A DNA stretch of 64,000 nt from Cupriavidus necator A5-1. Lineage in GTDB: Bacteria > Pseudomonadota > Gammaproteobacteria > Burkholderiales > Burkholderiaceae. The translations under genes and the position numbers were made by a program. Within the stretch, counting starts at the first letter, position 1, and each line of letters begins with the position of its first letter. The notes beneath the pieces were generated by a model. That model saw only the letters and a list, made by a program, of their open reading frames with translations, was not told where the DNA came from and searched no databases. Below, one piece after another: positions 51,470-61,113 of the stretch. The stretch is from the NCBI RefSeq assembly GCF_000744095.1, contig NZ_JQLI01000008.1:3162001-3226000 (forward strand), read 5' to 3'.

Positions 51470-52030
51470 TCAGCGCGGCGCAGTCCGTTCGATCCAACTG
51501 GCGAACGCCGTCAGGTATTTTCCGAGGAAGTCCCTGGTCGATTCGTTGGCGATGCCGCCCTGCTCGTCCAAGAGCTTGTCAACGCCGGCGATATAGGCCT
51601 CGGGCTGCTGCAGGATCGGGACATTGAGAAACACCATCGACTGGCGCAGATGATGGTTGGCGCCAAACCCGCCGACCGCACCGGGCGAGGCGCTGATGAT
51701 GCCGCCGGGCTTGCCGTCCCAGACGCTGCTGCCATAGGGCCGCGAGCCCACGTCGATGGCGTTCTTCAGCGGTGCGGGCACCGAGCGGTTGTATTCCGGC
51801 GTCACGAACAGCACCGCATCGGCACGGCGCACGCGGTCGCGGAACGCGGTCCAGGCCTGGGGCGGCTTGTCGTCCAGGTCCTGGTTGTAGAGCTGCAGTT
51901 CGCCGATCTCGACAATCTCCAGCTTGAGCTGCGCCGGCGCCAGCGCGATCAGCGCCTTGGCCAGCTTGCGGCTATACGATTCCTTGCGCAAGCTTCCCAC
52001 CAGTACAACGACATCACGAGGATTACTCAT
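51470..52030 (-). CDS. NADPH-dependent FMN reductase
   Basis: A 186-residue flavodoxin-like reductase. GSLRKESYSRKLA near residue 12 binds FMN phosphate; LYNQDLD and DAVLFVTPEYNRSVPAPLKNAIDVGSRP complete the family's GSxRxxSxxRxLA...PEYNxSxPxxLKNAID pattern. Members reduce quinones, chromate or azo compounds in detoxification. Start 52030 gives a typical length. It is convergent with the BcsS-like gene. Confidence 0.9.
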   Translation of the reverse strand: MSNPRDVVVLVGSLRKESYSRKLAKALIALAPAQLKLEIVEIGELQLYNQDLDDKPPQAWTAFRDRVRRADAVLFVTPEYNRSVPAPLKNAIDVGSRPYGSSVWDGKPGGIISASPGAVGGFGANHHLRQSMVFLNVPILQQPEAYIAGVDKLLDEQGGIANESTRDFLGKYLTAFASWIERTAPR

Positions 52031-52168
52031 CACGGCTCCTTTGTCTGTGTGGACGGAATGGCACGGCCGACGCAGCACCCATGGGTGGCATGGTTGTCTG
52101 CGCCGGCCCAGGTACCACTCTACCCCACCCGGAACCGGCCTGCTGTCAGACGGCTGGCTGAAGACCTG

Positions 52169-53257
52169 TCAGGCTGCCTTGCCCAGCGCCGCCAGCGGAT
52201 GATCATCCGCGCGCCAGGGGCTGTCGAAGAGCGACAGCATTTTTTCGCGGCTCACATCATCGAGGCGCGCATGCTGCCAGCGCGGCTTGTGGTCCTTGTC
52301 GATGGCGAGCGCGCGAATGCCTTCCACGCCGTCGCCCTTGCGGAACACGTAATGCATCATGTCGAGCTCCATGCGCAACTCGTCCTCCAGCGACATGCTG
52401 CGCGCGCGGCGGATCTGCTCGAGCGTCACGCACAGCATCAACGGCGAGCGGCTGCGCAGCATGGCGGCGGTCTGCGCGGCCCAGTCGCCCGGCGCGTCGC
52501 TGACGGCGGCCAGGATCTCCTGCATAGTGTTGCCGGCGAACAAGGCGTCGATCTGTGCCGACAGGTCTGCCAGCGTGCTTTGCGCCGGCACGCAGTCTGC
52601 GCGGTGCGGCGCCGTGAAGCCCTCGATATGCGCCAGCACCGCATCGCCGCTGGCGAACTGCTGCGCGCGCAGCGAATCGACCAGCTCCGCGAGCCGATTG
52701 CCCGGCAGGTAGGCGTCGGCCAGCCCGGCGTAAAGCGCATCCGCTGCGCCGATCACGGTGCCGGTCAGCCCCAGGTATTCGCCGATGCGGCCCGGCGTGC
52801 GCGCAAGGAACCAGCCCCCGCCCACGTCGGGGAACAGGCCGATATTGGTTTCCGGCATCGCCATCTTCGTGCGCTCGGTGACAAGGCGCACCCGCGCGCC
52901 TTGCGAGATGCCCATGCCGCCGCCCATCACCACGCCGTCCATCAGCGCGATATAAAGCTTGGCGTAGCGGTGGACCAGGAAGTTGAGCGCGTACTCTTCC
53001 ACGAAGAACTGGTCGAGCAGCGGATCGCCCTCGTGCGCAGCCTTGTGGAAATAGCGGATATCGCCGCCTGCACAGAACGCCTTGCCGCCGGCACCGGCCA
53101 CCACTACCGCCACCACCTCGGGCGCCGCGGCCCAGTCCTGCAGCGCCTGCGTGATGGCGCGGATCATGTCGAGCGACAGGGCATTGAACGCCTGGGGGCG
53201 GTTCAGCGTCAGGTACCCGATGCCACCGCGGACCTCTGTCGTGACGAAATCAGTCAT
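52169..53257 (-). CDS. 3-hydroxyisobutyryl-CoA hydrolase-like (enoyl-CoA hydratase family)
   Basis: A 362-residue crotonase-fold enzyme: LNRPQAFNALSLDMIRAI, KAFCAGGDIRYFH, YIALMDGVVMGGGMGISQGARVRLVTERTKMAMPETNIGLFPDVGGGWFLAR. The two GGG/GGD oxyanion sites and the length (about 100 residues more than a hydratase) with a C-terminal hydrolase helix (DMMHYVFRKGDGVEGIRALAIDKDHKPRWQHARL) place it in the 3-hydroxyisobutyryl-CoA hydrolase/isomerase group of valine degradation. Substrate not proved. Confidence 0.85.
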   Translation of the reverse strand: MTDFVTTEVRGGIGYLTLNRPQAFNALSLDMIRAITQALQDWAAAPEVVAVVVAGAGGKAFCAGGDIRYFHKAAHEGDPLLDQFFVEEYALNFLVHRYAKLYIALMDGVVMGGGMGISQGARVRLVTERTKMAMPETNIGLFPDVGGGWFLARTPGRIGEYLGLTGTVIGAADALYAGLADAYLPGNRLAELVDSLRAQQFASGDAVLAHIEGFTAPHRADCVPAQSTLADLSAQIDALFAGNTMQEILAAVSDAPGDWAAQTAAMLRSRSPLMLCVTLEQIRRARSMSLEDELRMELDMMHYVFRKGDGVEGIRALAIDKDHKPRWQHARLDDVSREKMLSLFDSPWRADDHPLAALGKAA

Positions 53258-53372
53258 GTCTTACTCCTCCAATGCAACTGGGAATTTTACGCCAGTCACA
53301 CCGGCAGGCACACCCACGTGGGCAGCTTGCGGCGCATACGCAGGGCTGTGCGCATGCGCCCGCCCTCCCGCG

Positions 53373-54916
53373 TCAGGCCAGCATGAACGTCGCCACTAGC
53401 GAAGTCAGGCGCTGAGGTCTTCGAGCGAAGCGGCCGCGGCAGCGGCCTGCTCCACCAGCGCCGCGTTCTGCTGCGTCATGCTATCCATCTGCGACACCGC
53501 CACATTGACCTGCTCGATGCCGTTGGACTGCTCGTCCGAGGCCCGCGCTGATATCGCCGATGATCGCGCTGACGCGGCGCACCGCGTCGACGATGTCCTG
53601 CATCGCGCCGCCCGCGTCATCCACCAGCCCGGTGCCCTCACGCACATTGGCCACCGAAGCGCCGATCAGCGTGCGGATTTCCTTAGACGCGCTGGCGCAG
53701 CGCTGCGCCAAGTCGCGTACGTCGCCCGCCACCACCGCGAAGCCGCGACCGTGCTCGCCGGCACGCGCGGCTTCCACGGCGGCGTTCAGCGCAAGGATGT
53801 TGGTCTGGAAGGCGATCTTCTCGATCACGTCGATGATGTGGACGATCTTGCCGGCGCTGGCGTCGATCGACTGCATGGTGTTCACCACGCGCGATACGGC
53901 GCGCGGTCGCATCGGTGGCCAGCGCACGCGCTTCGCGTGCGCTGTCGGCGTTCTGGCGCACGGTGCCGGTCAGCTCTTCCATGCTGGACGCGGTCTCCTC
54001 CAGCGACGCGGCCTGCTGCTCGGTGCGCTGCGACAGGTCCGCGTTGCCGCTGGCGATCTGCTTGCTTGCCGAGGCGATCGAATCGGCGCCGCCACGCACT
54101 TCGCCCACCATCGCCACCAGGCTCTGCTGCATGCGGCCCAGCATGCCAAGCATGCGCGCGGCCTCGTTGCGCGCCGACTCGTCGGCCTGCGCTTCGCCGC
54201 CGGACACCGCCGCGGCGCTTAGGTCGCCACCGGCGATCTTCTCGAAGCGCGCGATCGCAATATCCAGCGGCTGCACCACCGAACGGCGCAGGCGCCATGC
54301 CGCCACGGTGCTGAACGCCAGCCCCAGCAACAGCACGCACACCGACAGCGTGAACAGGCTGCGGTAGCGCTGCTGCGACGCTTCGTAGACCTGCTTCGCG
54401 CTGGCCACCTGCAGCTGGCTCAGCGCCGAATTGACGGCAGTGAAGGCGATATCGAGCTTCGGGATGGTTTCGAGCACGGCCTTCATCATGGTCTCGCGGT
54501 CGCCCGCATGCAGCGCGGCAATCGTCGGCGCCACGCCCTGGCGGAAAAGCGCGTCGCGCTTGGCGGTGACGTCCTCCACCACCTTCGCTTCCTCAGCCGA
54601 GCGCGGCAACGCGAGATAGGCCTTCCATGCCCTGTCGGAATCGCGCGCAAAGCCTTCGGCGGTCGCGGCGCGGGACCTGGCATCGGCGGGGTCGGTGGCC
54701 AACGCCGCCTGATCGAGCAGCACGCGCACCAGCAGCTGGTTCGAGCGCGCCTCGGCGAGGTTGACCGCGGCCGACAGTTGCTGCTCGTAGATCTGGTGCG
54801 TGGCGTCGTTGCTGCGCGACATGCCGAGCCCCGACCGCGCCGACAATCAGCAGCAACAAGTTGGTGACGATAGTGAGGAACCACAATCTGGCTCCGATGG
54901 TAGTGTTCCTGAACAT
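53373..54916 (-). pseudogene. Methyl-accepting chemotaxis protein interrupted by four single-base indels
   Basis: Starting MFRNTTIGARLWFLTIVTNLLLLIVGAVG at 54916, the protein continues in three further frames: GMSRSNDATHQIYEQQLSAAVNLAEARSNQ..., then [59 protein letters not shown], then [44 protein letters not shown], and finally TSLVATFMLA in a fourth frame ending at 53373. Each break is one base, three insertions (near 54830, 53900 and 53545) and one deletion (near 53410), in or beside short G/C runs. All domains (membrane, ligand, HAMP, signalling hairpin) are otherwise present. It is either decaying or the assembly has errors. Confidence 0.8.
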
Positions 54917-55148
54917 TGAGGCTCCGGAGGGATAAAGGAATCGGGGCATGCGGCGCGCCGCCGCCCTCGCTCAACTACGGCGCCCCCGGCGCGTCCTTTA
55001 CCCGCTTTGACCGCCCTCGCATGCGCGACAGAATTGCGTACCAGTACATCAATCGGCAATGTGGCGAATGCGGCGCGACAGCCCTGCGCGCAGCCCGTTT
55101 GGAGTGACCCCTCGTGGCAATTCCGGCCGGAATGTGCACACTGGCGGC

Positions 55149-56015
55149 ATGAACCCTGAATCGATCGACCCCGGCCTCGTGCTGCTGGCGTTTGCGCCAG
55201 TCTTCCTGCTGACCATCGGTGCCGAAGCCCGGTACTGGGCGCGCCGCGACCCGACCGTGTACAGCCTGCGCGACACCATCTCCAACGCGGCGCTGGCGCT
55301 GATGCACCAGGCCTCGGATGCGTTCTTCCTCTGGCTGATGATCCGCACTGTCTACACCTGGTGCTACCAGCATGGCTTGCGCGAGATGCCGGAAACGCTG
55401 TGGTCATTTGCGTTGCTGCTGTTGCTGCAGGACTTCCTCTACTACTGGTTCCACCGCGCCAGCCATCGTGTGCGCTGGCTGTGGGCCTCGCACGTGACCC
55501 ACCATTCGTCGGAAGGCATGAATTTCTCGACGGCGTTCCGGCAGAGCCTGACGTATCCGCTGTCGGGCATGTGGCTATTCTGGATCCCGCTGGCGTGGAT
55601 CGGATTTACGCCGGGCTGGGTGATCCTGGCGGTGGGCCTGAACCTGGCGTTCCAGTTCTTCGTGCATACGCGGCTGGGGCGGCGCTGGCCGCTGGTGGAG
55701 ACGATCCTCAACACGCCCTCGGCCCATCGCGTGCATCACGCGAAGAACACGCAATACATCGACCGCAACTATGCCGGCGTGCTGACCATCTGGGACCGCC
55801 TGTTCGGCACCTTCGTGCCGGAACACGACGCGCCGGTGTACGGCATCACGCGCCAGGTTCGCACCCACAACCCGCTGGTGCTGACCTTTCATGAATGGCG
55901 CGACATGTTCGCCGATGCCTGGCGCGACCGCGATCTGCGCTACCTGTGGAAGCCGCCCGAATGGCGCAGCCCGCGTGCGCCGGCGGCGCCGCAGGCCATA
56001 CCGGGAGCGCAATGA
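55149..56015 (+). CDS. Fatty acid hydroxylase / sterol desaturase family membrane protein
   Basis: A 288-residue membrane protein with three diiron histidine motifs: HRASH (HxxxH), HVTHH (HxxHH) and HRVHH (HxxHH), embedded in membrane segments (LLAFAPVFLLTIGAEA, LWSFALLLLLQDFLYYW, GMWLFWIPLAWIGFTPGWVILAVGL). The family hydroxylates or desaturates lipids using O2. Ends with a proline-rich tail (RAPAAPQAIPGAQ). It stands alone. The specific lipid cannot be told. Confidence 0.85.
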   Translation: MNPESIDPGLVLLAFAPVFLLTIGAEARYWARRDPTVYSLRDTISNAALALMHQASDAFFLWLMIRTVYTWCYQHGLREMPETLWSFALLLLLQDFLYYWFHRASHRVRWLWASHVTHHSSEGMNFSTAFRQSLTYPLSGMWLFWIPLAWIGFTPGWVILAVGLNLAFQFFVHTRLGRRWPLVETILNTPSAHRVHHAKNTQYIDRNYAGVLTIWDRLFGTFVPEHDAPVYGITRQVRTHNPLVLTFHEWRDMFADAWRDRDLRYLWKPPEWRSPRAPAAPQAIPGAQ

Positions 56016-56237
56016 ACATCCCAGGAACACGCGTACAGAGGCCACCTCGCAGCCCCGCGGATATGTGTCCAAGAATAAAATTAAACCATTAATTTCTGAA
56101 CTGAAAATACGAAATTGACCAGCCGGTCGTGCCGGCTTTTACTTCCCTCCGGCGGCCCTGCGGATGCATCGCACTTCTACGGATCGTAGCCATCATCGGC
56201 AAGGGCAAACGAAGCGTCGGGTGCGGAGGTTGCGGCA

Positions 56238-58461
56238 ATGGCGAGCGCATGGTCAAGATTCACCGTAAGGACGGGCTCGCTCACGGTCCTGATGATGGCG
56301 CAGCTGCAGCCCTGCGCCGCACACGCGCAAAAGACCATCGCTGGTGATGGCACAACACAGGTCAACCTGCAGCAGCCCGCTTCTTTCAGCACATACACCG
56401 TCACCGGCGACCCGGCCTCCACGTTCGTCAATTTTGTGGGGACCGCATCGGTTCCCCTGATCGACGCGGTCACAGACGGCGGCTCAGCCAATGCCTATAC
56501 GTTGAACAACCTTGGCACGATCCACACCACTGGTGCCATGGCAGCCGGGGTCTCATTGAGCTCCGCCGCCACAGGCAGCACGGTGATCAATAACGGCCTC
56601 ATCGTCGGGGACAGCAACGGCGATGGCATTCGGATCCAGGGGCCTGGCGCTGCGGTCTGGAACCAGGGGAACATCCAGGGCGGCACCAACGGCGTGCTGC
56701 TGGGGCTCGGCGGTACGGTGACAAACCTGTCTCACGCCGCGATCGGGGCCAGCGCTGGCCACGGCGTCAACATCGTGAACCAGAGCGGTAGCGTAGCCAA
56801 TGCCGGTACGATTTCCGGCAGCCTGATCGGTGTACTGCTGGATACCGGCGGCAACGTTGTCAACGGCTCAACGGATGGTGGCACCACGATCACGCCAGGC
56901 GCGCGGATCAGCGGTGGCACCTACGGGCTGTGGATTGGCGCCAGCGGCGGCACCGTGATCAACCATGCCAGCAGTACGATCGAGGGCAACGGCCATGCCG
57001 GGATACGATTGTCGGCACCTCCGGGAGGGTAGACATCCGGCGCTGGCATCTATCAGCTGACAGGCATGCTTGCCAATGGCGGGCTGGTGGACCTGGCCTC
57101 GGCCACGGGCGGCGCCGGCCAGACGCTGACCACGCGTAACTACGCCGGCAGCGGCGGCACGCTGAGCCTGAAGACGGTGCTGGCTGCCGACGGCGCCGCA
57201 TCGGACCGCCTCGTCATCGACGGCGGCACGGCAACCGGAACCACCGGCGTGCGCATCACCAATGCCGGCGGCCAGGGCGCACTGACCGCGGCCAGCGGCA
57301 TCCTGGTGATCGATACCGCTAACGGCGGCACCACGGCGCCCACTGCGTTCGCGCTGGACGGCCGTGCGGTGGCCGGCGCTTACGAGTACCGCCTGTTCCG
57401 TGGCGGCACTGACGGCAGCAATCCGCAGGCCTCGTACCTGCGCACGGCAAAACCGCCGCAGCCGACTCCGCCCTCGCCCCCGAATCCTCCCGCTCCGCCC
57501 GCACCGATGTACCGCCCCGAAATCGCCGCCTACCTCGCCAACCAACGGCTGGTCGGTCAGATGTTCGTGCACAGCCTGCACGACCGCCTGGGCGAGCCGC
57601 AGTATGTTGAGGGCCAGCGCTTCCGCCCCGCTCCGGACAAGGCCCGCGCAGGCTGGCTGCGCGCAGCCGGCGAATGGGAAGGCAGCAAGAGCCGCGACGA
57701 CAATTTCAAGGTCAGCACCGACACCTTCCTGCTGCAGGGCGGCGCGGAACTGGCGCGCTGGAACCTGGCCAGCGACACCGACCGCCTGCACTTGGGTGCG
57801 ATGGGCAGCTACGGCAACGCCGGCAGCCATGCCGAAGCCGATGGCAACCCGGCCCGCGCGAAAGGTAGCGTGCAGGGCTGGAGCGTGGGCGCCTATGGCA
57901 CCTGGTTCAGAACGACGCGAACCGGCTCGGCGCCTATGTCGATACCTGGCTGCAATACGGCTGGTTCGACAACAAGGTCGAGAGCGAGCAACTGCCCACG
58001 GTCACGTACAACGCCAACGGCTGGGCCATCTCCGGAGAGGCGGGCTACGCCATCCCCGTGCGCGGCGGCTGGGTGGTCGAGCCGCAGGCTCAGCTTATCT
58101 ACTTGGACTACCGCGCCGACGACATTACCGAAGCAACGGCACGCGCATCACCGGCGCCGACTCCAGCGGCATGATCACACGCGTGGGAGCGCGCGCGCAT
58201 CGCACCTTCGTGCGCGACGATGGCCGCAAGGTACAGCCGTACGCGACGCTGAACTGGTGGCACACCAGCACCGACAGCAATATCTCGTTCAACCAGTTGC
58301 CGCTGGGCAGCCTGTACCCGCCCAACCGCTACGAACTCAAGCTCGGCATCAATGCCGACTTCGGCAAGCGCTGGACCGGCTGGGCCAATGTGGGCGGCGC
58401 ATGGGGCGCGCAGCGCTATTACCAGTACGCGGTGCGTGCAGGGATGAAGTACGCATGGTGA
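56238..58461 (+). pseudogene. Autotransporter with in-frame stop and frameshifts
   Basis: Starts MASAWSRFTVRTGSLTVLMMAQLQPCAAHAQ (signal peptide), then a repetitive passenger (NNGLIVGDSNGDGIRI, NQGNIQGGTNGVLLGLGGTVTNLSHAAIGAS ... HGVNIVNQSGSVANAGTISGS), a hinge with proline repeats and a barrel domain (RPEIAAYLANQRLVGQMFVHSLHDRLGEPQ ... GYAIPVRGGWVVEPQAQLIYLDYRADD ... MKYAW end). It is interrupted by TAG at 57030-57032 (in frame, next to a likely compensating indel) and by single-base deletions near 57910 and 58135. The intact original would have been about 740 residues. As with the chemoreceptor, decay and sequencing error both remain possible. Confidence 0.75.
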
Positions 58462-58482
58462 TTCCTGCGCCCGATGGCGGCG

Positions 58483-58515
58483 AAAAAAAACCGCACCATG
58501 AGGCGCGGTTCTTTG
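58483..58515 (-). terminator. Rho-independent terminator of typA
   Basis: AACCGC and GCGGTT arms with a 10-base loop; the minus-strand side continues in eight T residues. It lies 17 bases after the typA stop. Confidence 0.75.
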
Positions 58516-58531
58516 TACGGCTTGCCGCGAG

Positions 58532-60352
58532 TTACACGGCTTCGCGCGCGGCACGCTTGCGCTCGTGCTCCTTCAGGTGGCGCTTGCGCAGGCGGATGCT
58601 CTTGGGCGTGAGCTCGACCAGCTCGTCGTCGGCGATGAATTCCACCGCATATTCGAGCGACATCTGGATCGGCGGCACCAGGCGCACGGCTTCATCGGTA
58701 CCCGAAGCACGCACGTTGGTCAGCTGCTTGCCCTTGATCGGGTTGACCACCAGGTCGTTGTCGCGGCTGTGGATGCCGATGATCATGCCTTCGTACAGCG
58801 CATCGCCCGGCTTGACGAACATGCGGCCGCGGTCCTGCAGCTTCCACAGCGCATAGGCCACGGCGTCGCCGTCGTCCTGCGAAATCAGCACGCCGTTGTG
58901 GCGCTCGCCCAGGCCGCCTTCGCGCACCGGTGCGTAGTCGTCGAAGATATGGCTGATCAGGCCAGTGCCGCGCGTCAGCGTCAGGAACTCGCCCTGGAAG
59001 CCGATCAGGCCGCGGGCCGGGATGCGGTATTCCAGGCGGGTGCGACCCTTGCCGTCCGAAGCCATGTCGAGCAGTTCGCCCTTGCGGCGGCCCAGCTCTT
59101 CCATCACGGCACCCTGGTGGCCGTCTTCAACGTCCACAGTCAGCAGTTCGTACGGCTCGTGCTTGACGCCGTCGATTTCCTTGAACACCACGCGCGGACG
59201 CGACACGGCCAGCTCGTAGCCTTCGCGGCGCATGTTTTCCAGCAGGATGGTCAGGTGCAGTTCGCCGCGGCCCGACACTTCGAAGATGGTGTCGTCGCCG
59301 GTATCGGCCACGCGCAGCGCCACGTTGGACTTCAGTTCGCGGTCCAGGCGCTCGCGCAGCTGGCGGCTGGTCACGAACTTGCCTTCACGGCCGGCCAGCG
59401 GCGAGGTGTTGACGCAGAAGTTCATGGTCAGCGTCGGCTCGTCCACCTTCAGCATCGGCAGTGCGTCCTGGGCGTCCGGCGCGCACACGGTGCAGCCGAT
59501 GCCCAGTTCGTCGATACCGTTGATCAGCACGATGTCGCCGGCTTCGGCCTCGGACACGATCTCGCGCTCCAGGCCCTGGAACTTCAGCACCTGGTTGATG
59601 CGGCCCTTGATCGGGTTGCCTTCGGGGCCGAACTTGACCACCACGTCCTGCAGCGGACGCGCGCGGCCACGCGAGATGCGGCCAACGCCGATCTTGCCGA
59701 CGTAGCTGGAGTAGTCCAGCGAGATGATCTGCAGCTGCAGGGGGCCGTCCCGATCGTCGCTACGCACCGGCACCTTGTCGAGCACGGTTTCGAACAGCGG
59801 CTTCATGTCGCCGTCGCGCACGTCTTCGGTCAGGCCGGCAAAGCCGTTCAGGCCCGAAGCGTAGATCACCGGGAAGTCGAGCTGCTCGTCGGTGGCGCCC
59901 AGCTTGTCGAACAGGTCGAAGGTCTGGTTGATGACCCAGTCCGGACGCGCGCCCGGGCGGTCGATCTTGTTGACCACCACGATCGGCTTCAGGCCGAGCG
60001 CCAGCGCCTTGCGCGTGACGAAGCGGGTCTGGGGCATCGGGCCTTCGACCGCATCGACCAGCAGCAGCACGCCGTCGACCATCGACAGCACGCGCTCCAC
60101 TTCACCGCCGAAGTCGGCGTGGCCCGGGGTGTCGACGATATTGATATGGGTGCCGTTGTATTCGACGGCACAGTTCTTCGCGAGAATCGTGATCCCGCGT
60201 TCCTTTTCCAGGTCGTTCGAGTCCATCACCCGCTCGGCGACTTGCTGGTTGTCGCGGAAGGTGCCTGCCTGGCGCAGGAGCTGGTCGACCAGGGTGGTCT
60301 TGCCATGATCGACGTGGGCGATGATGGCGATATTTCGGATGGCGCGGGTCAT
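58532..60352 (-). CDS. typA: GTPase TypA/BipA, ribosome-associated
   Basis: A 606-residue translational GTPase of the EF-G family. G1 is AHVDHGKTT (12-20), G2/switch I lies near ERGITI, G3 is DTPGHADF, G4 is NKID. The C-terminal domain is BipA-specific ([59 protein letters not shown]). It binds the ribosome under stress and cold and aids large subunit assembly. ATG 60352 ([11 protein letters not shown]) starts the G domain directly; the 12 residues upstream do not belong. Confidence 0.95.
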   Translation of the reverse strand: MTRAIRNIAIIAHVDHGKTTLVDQLLRQAGTFRDNQQVAERVMDSNDLEKERGITILAKNCAVEYNGTHINIVDTPGHADFGGEVERVLSMVDGVLLLVDAVEGPMPQTRFVTRKALALGLKPIVVVNKIDRPGARPDWVINQTFDLFDKLGATDEQLDFPVIYASGLNGFAGLTEDVRDGDMKPLFETVLDKVPVRSDDRDGPLQLQIISLDYSSYVGKIGVGRISRGRARPLQDVVVKFGPEGNPIKGRINQVLKFQGLEREIVSEAEAGDIVLINGIDELGIGCTVCAPDAQDALPMLKVDEPTLTMNFCVNTSPLAGREGKFVTSRQLRERLDRELKSNVALRVADTGDDTIFEVSGRGELHLTILLENMRREGYELAVSRPRVVFKEIDGVKHEPYELLTVDVEDGHQGAVMEELGRRKGELLDMASDGKGRTRLEYRIPARGLIGFQGEFLTLTRGTGLISHIFDDYAPVREGGLGERHNGVLISQDDGDAVAYALWKLQDRGRMFVKPGDALYEGMIIGIHSRDNDLVVNPIKGKQLTNVRASGTDEAVRLVPPIQMSLEYAVEFIADDELVELTPKSIRLRKRHLKEHERKRAAREAV

Positions 60353-60440
60353 TGCTGCGTCTCGCTTGGAGAATCTGAGGTAACCCAAGATTCTAGCATG
60401 TTGCAGCGCAAGACGCGTTGACCGGGCCCGCCACTTATAC

Positions 60441-60501
60441 TGTGTTTATCATTGCGGAAATTGGAATAACCAATTTCCGTTCTTGCTTATCGTTAAACAC
60501 A
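60441..60501 (+). promoter_or_regulatory. Nested inverted repeats upstream of the MarR operon
   Basis: Inner: GGAAATTGG-N5-CCAATTTCC (60456-60478). Outer: TGTGTTTA (60441-60448) pairs with TAAACACA (60494-60501). Both are perfect and share a centre to within two bases. This is the usual form of a MarR dimer operator with a second protein footprint or a hairpin. It lies 39 bases before the marR start, between typA and marR. Confidence 0.7.
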
Positions 60502-60539
60502 GACATATATTTGCCGCAGCAAAGATTGCAAAGGCAAAG

Positions 60540-61028
60540 ATGTCACAGGACCTTTCCCCGGATCGGCCAGCCCCGGATACCGGCGGCCCGTTCGATCCCG
60601 CCAGATATCAGATGAGCGACAGCGTCGGCTACCTGATGCAGCGCGCCAAGAACGGGCTGGCGCACGCGGTCGAACAGGAAGTCTGCGCACTCGACATCAC
60701 CCACGCCCAGGCGAGCTGCCTGATGATGCTCGCCACCGGGCGCGCCTCCACGGTGACCGACCTCGGCCGCGAGCTGAACACCGACATGGGCTCGGTCACG
60801 CGCCTGCTCAGCCGCATGGAAAAGCGCGGCCTGATCGAGCGCCGCCGCCGCGACGCCGACCGGCGCGTGGTGGACCTGTCGCTGACCGCGCAAGGCCAGG
60901 AGCTGGTCGAGCGCCTGCCGGCGATCTTCTGCAAGGTACTCGCCCACCACTTCCGCGGGTTTTCCGAGGACGAAGTGCAATTGCTGCGCAGCATGCTGCG
61001 CCGGGTCATCGACAACAACAGCGGGTAG
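60540..61028 (+). CDS. MarR-family repressor of the efflux operon
   Basis: A 162-residue protein. Residues about 60-120 are the winged HTH (QASCLMMLATGRASTVTDLGRELNTDMGSVTRLLSRMEKRGLIERRRRDADRRVVDLSLTAQGQEL), with the DxRxxxLxLT wing motif. Preceded by the nested inverted repeats. It leads the outer membrane factor and EmrA genes and likely represses them until an aromatic drug or acid binds. ATG 60540 with AAAGGCAAAG; an in-frame ATG at 60483 adds residues without homology. Confidence 0.9.
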   Translation: MSQDLSPDRPAPDTGGPFDPARYQMSDSVGYLMQRAKNGLAHAVEQEVCALDITHAQASCLMMLATGRASTVTDLGRELNTDMGSVTRLLSRMEKRGLIERRRRDADRRVVDLSLTAQGQELVERLPAIFCKVLAHHFRGFSEDEVQLLRSMLRRVIDNNSG

Positions 61029-61113
61029 TGAATGCACAAGCCAGACCGCCCGGTCAACCGTACTCCGCATACACCCGTAAAAAAAAGCATGGCTCCGACA
61101 ACGGAGCAACATC

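Noticed and set aside
51650-53386. 578-codon open frame on the plus strand
   Set aside because: Runs across the antisense of the FMN reductase and the hydratase-family genes; product is arginine/histidine/alanine-rich with no family resemblance.
58565-60421. 618-codon open frame on the plus strand over typA
   Set aside because: Complementary shadow of typA, which has all GTPase motifs on the minus strand.
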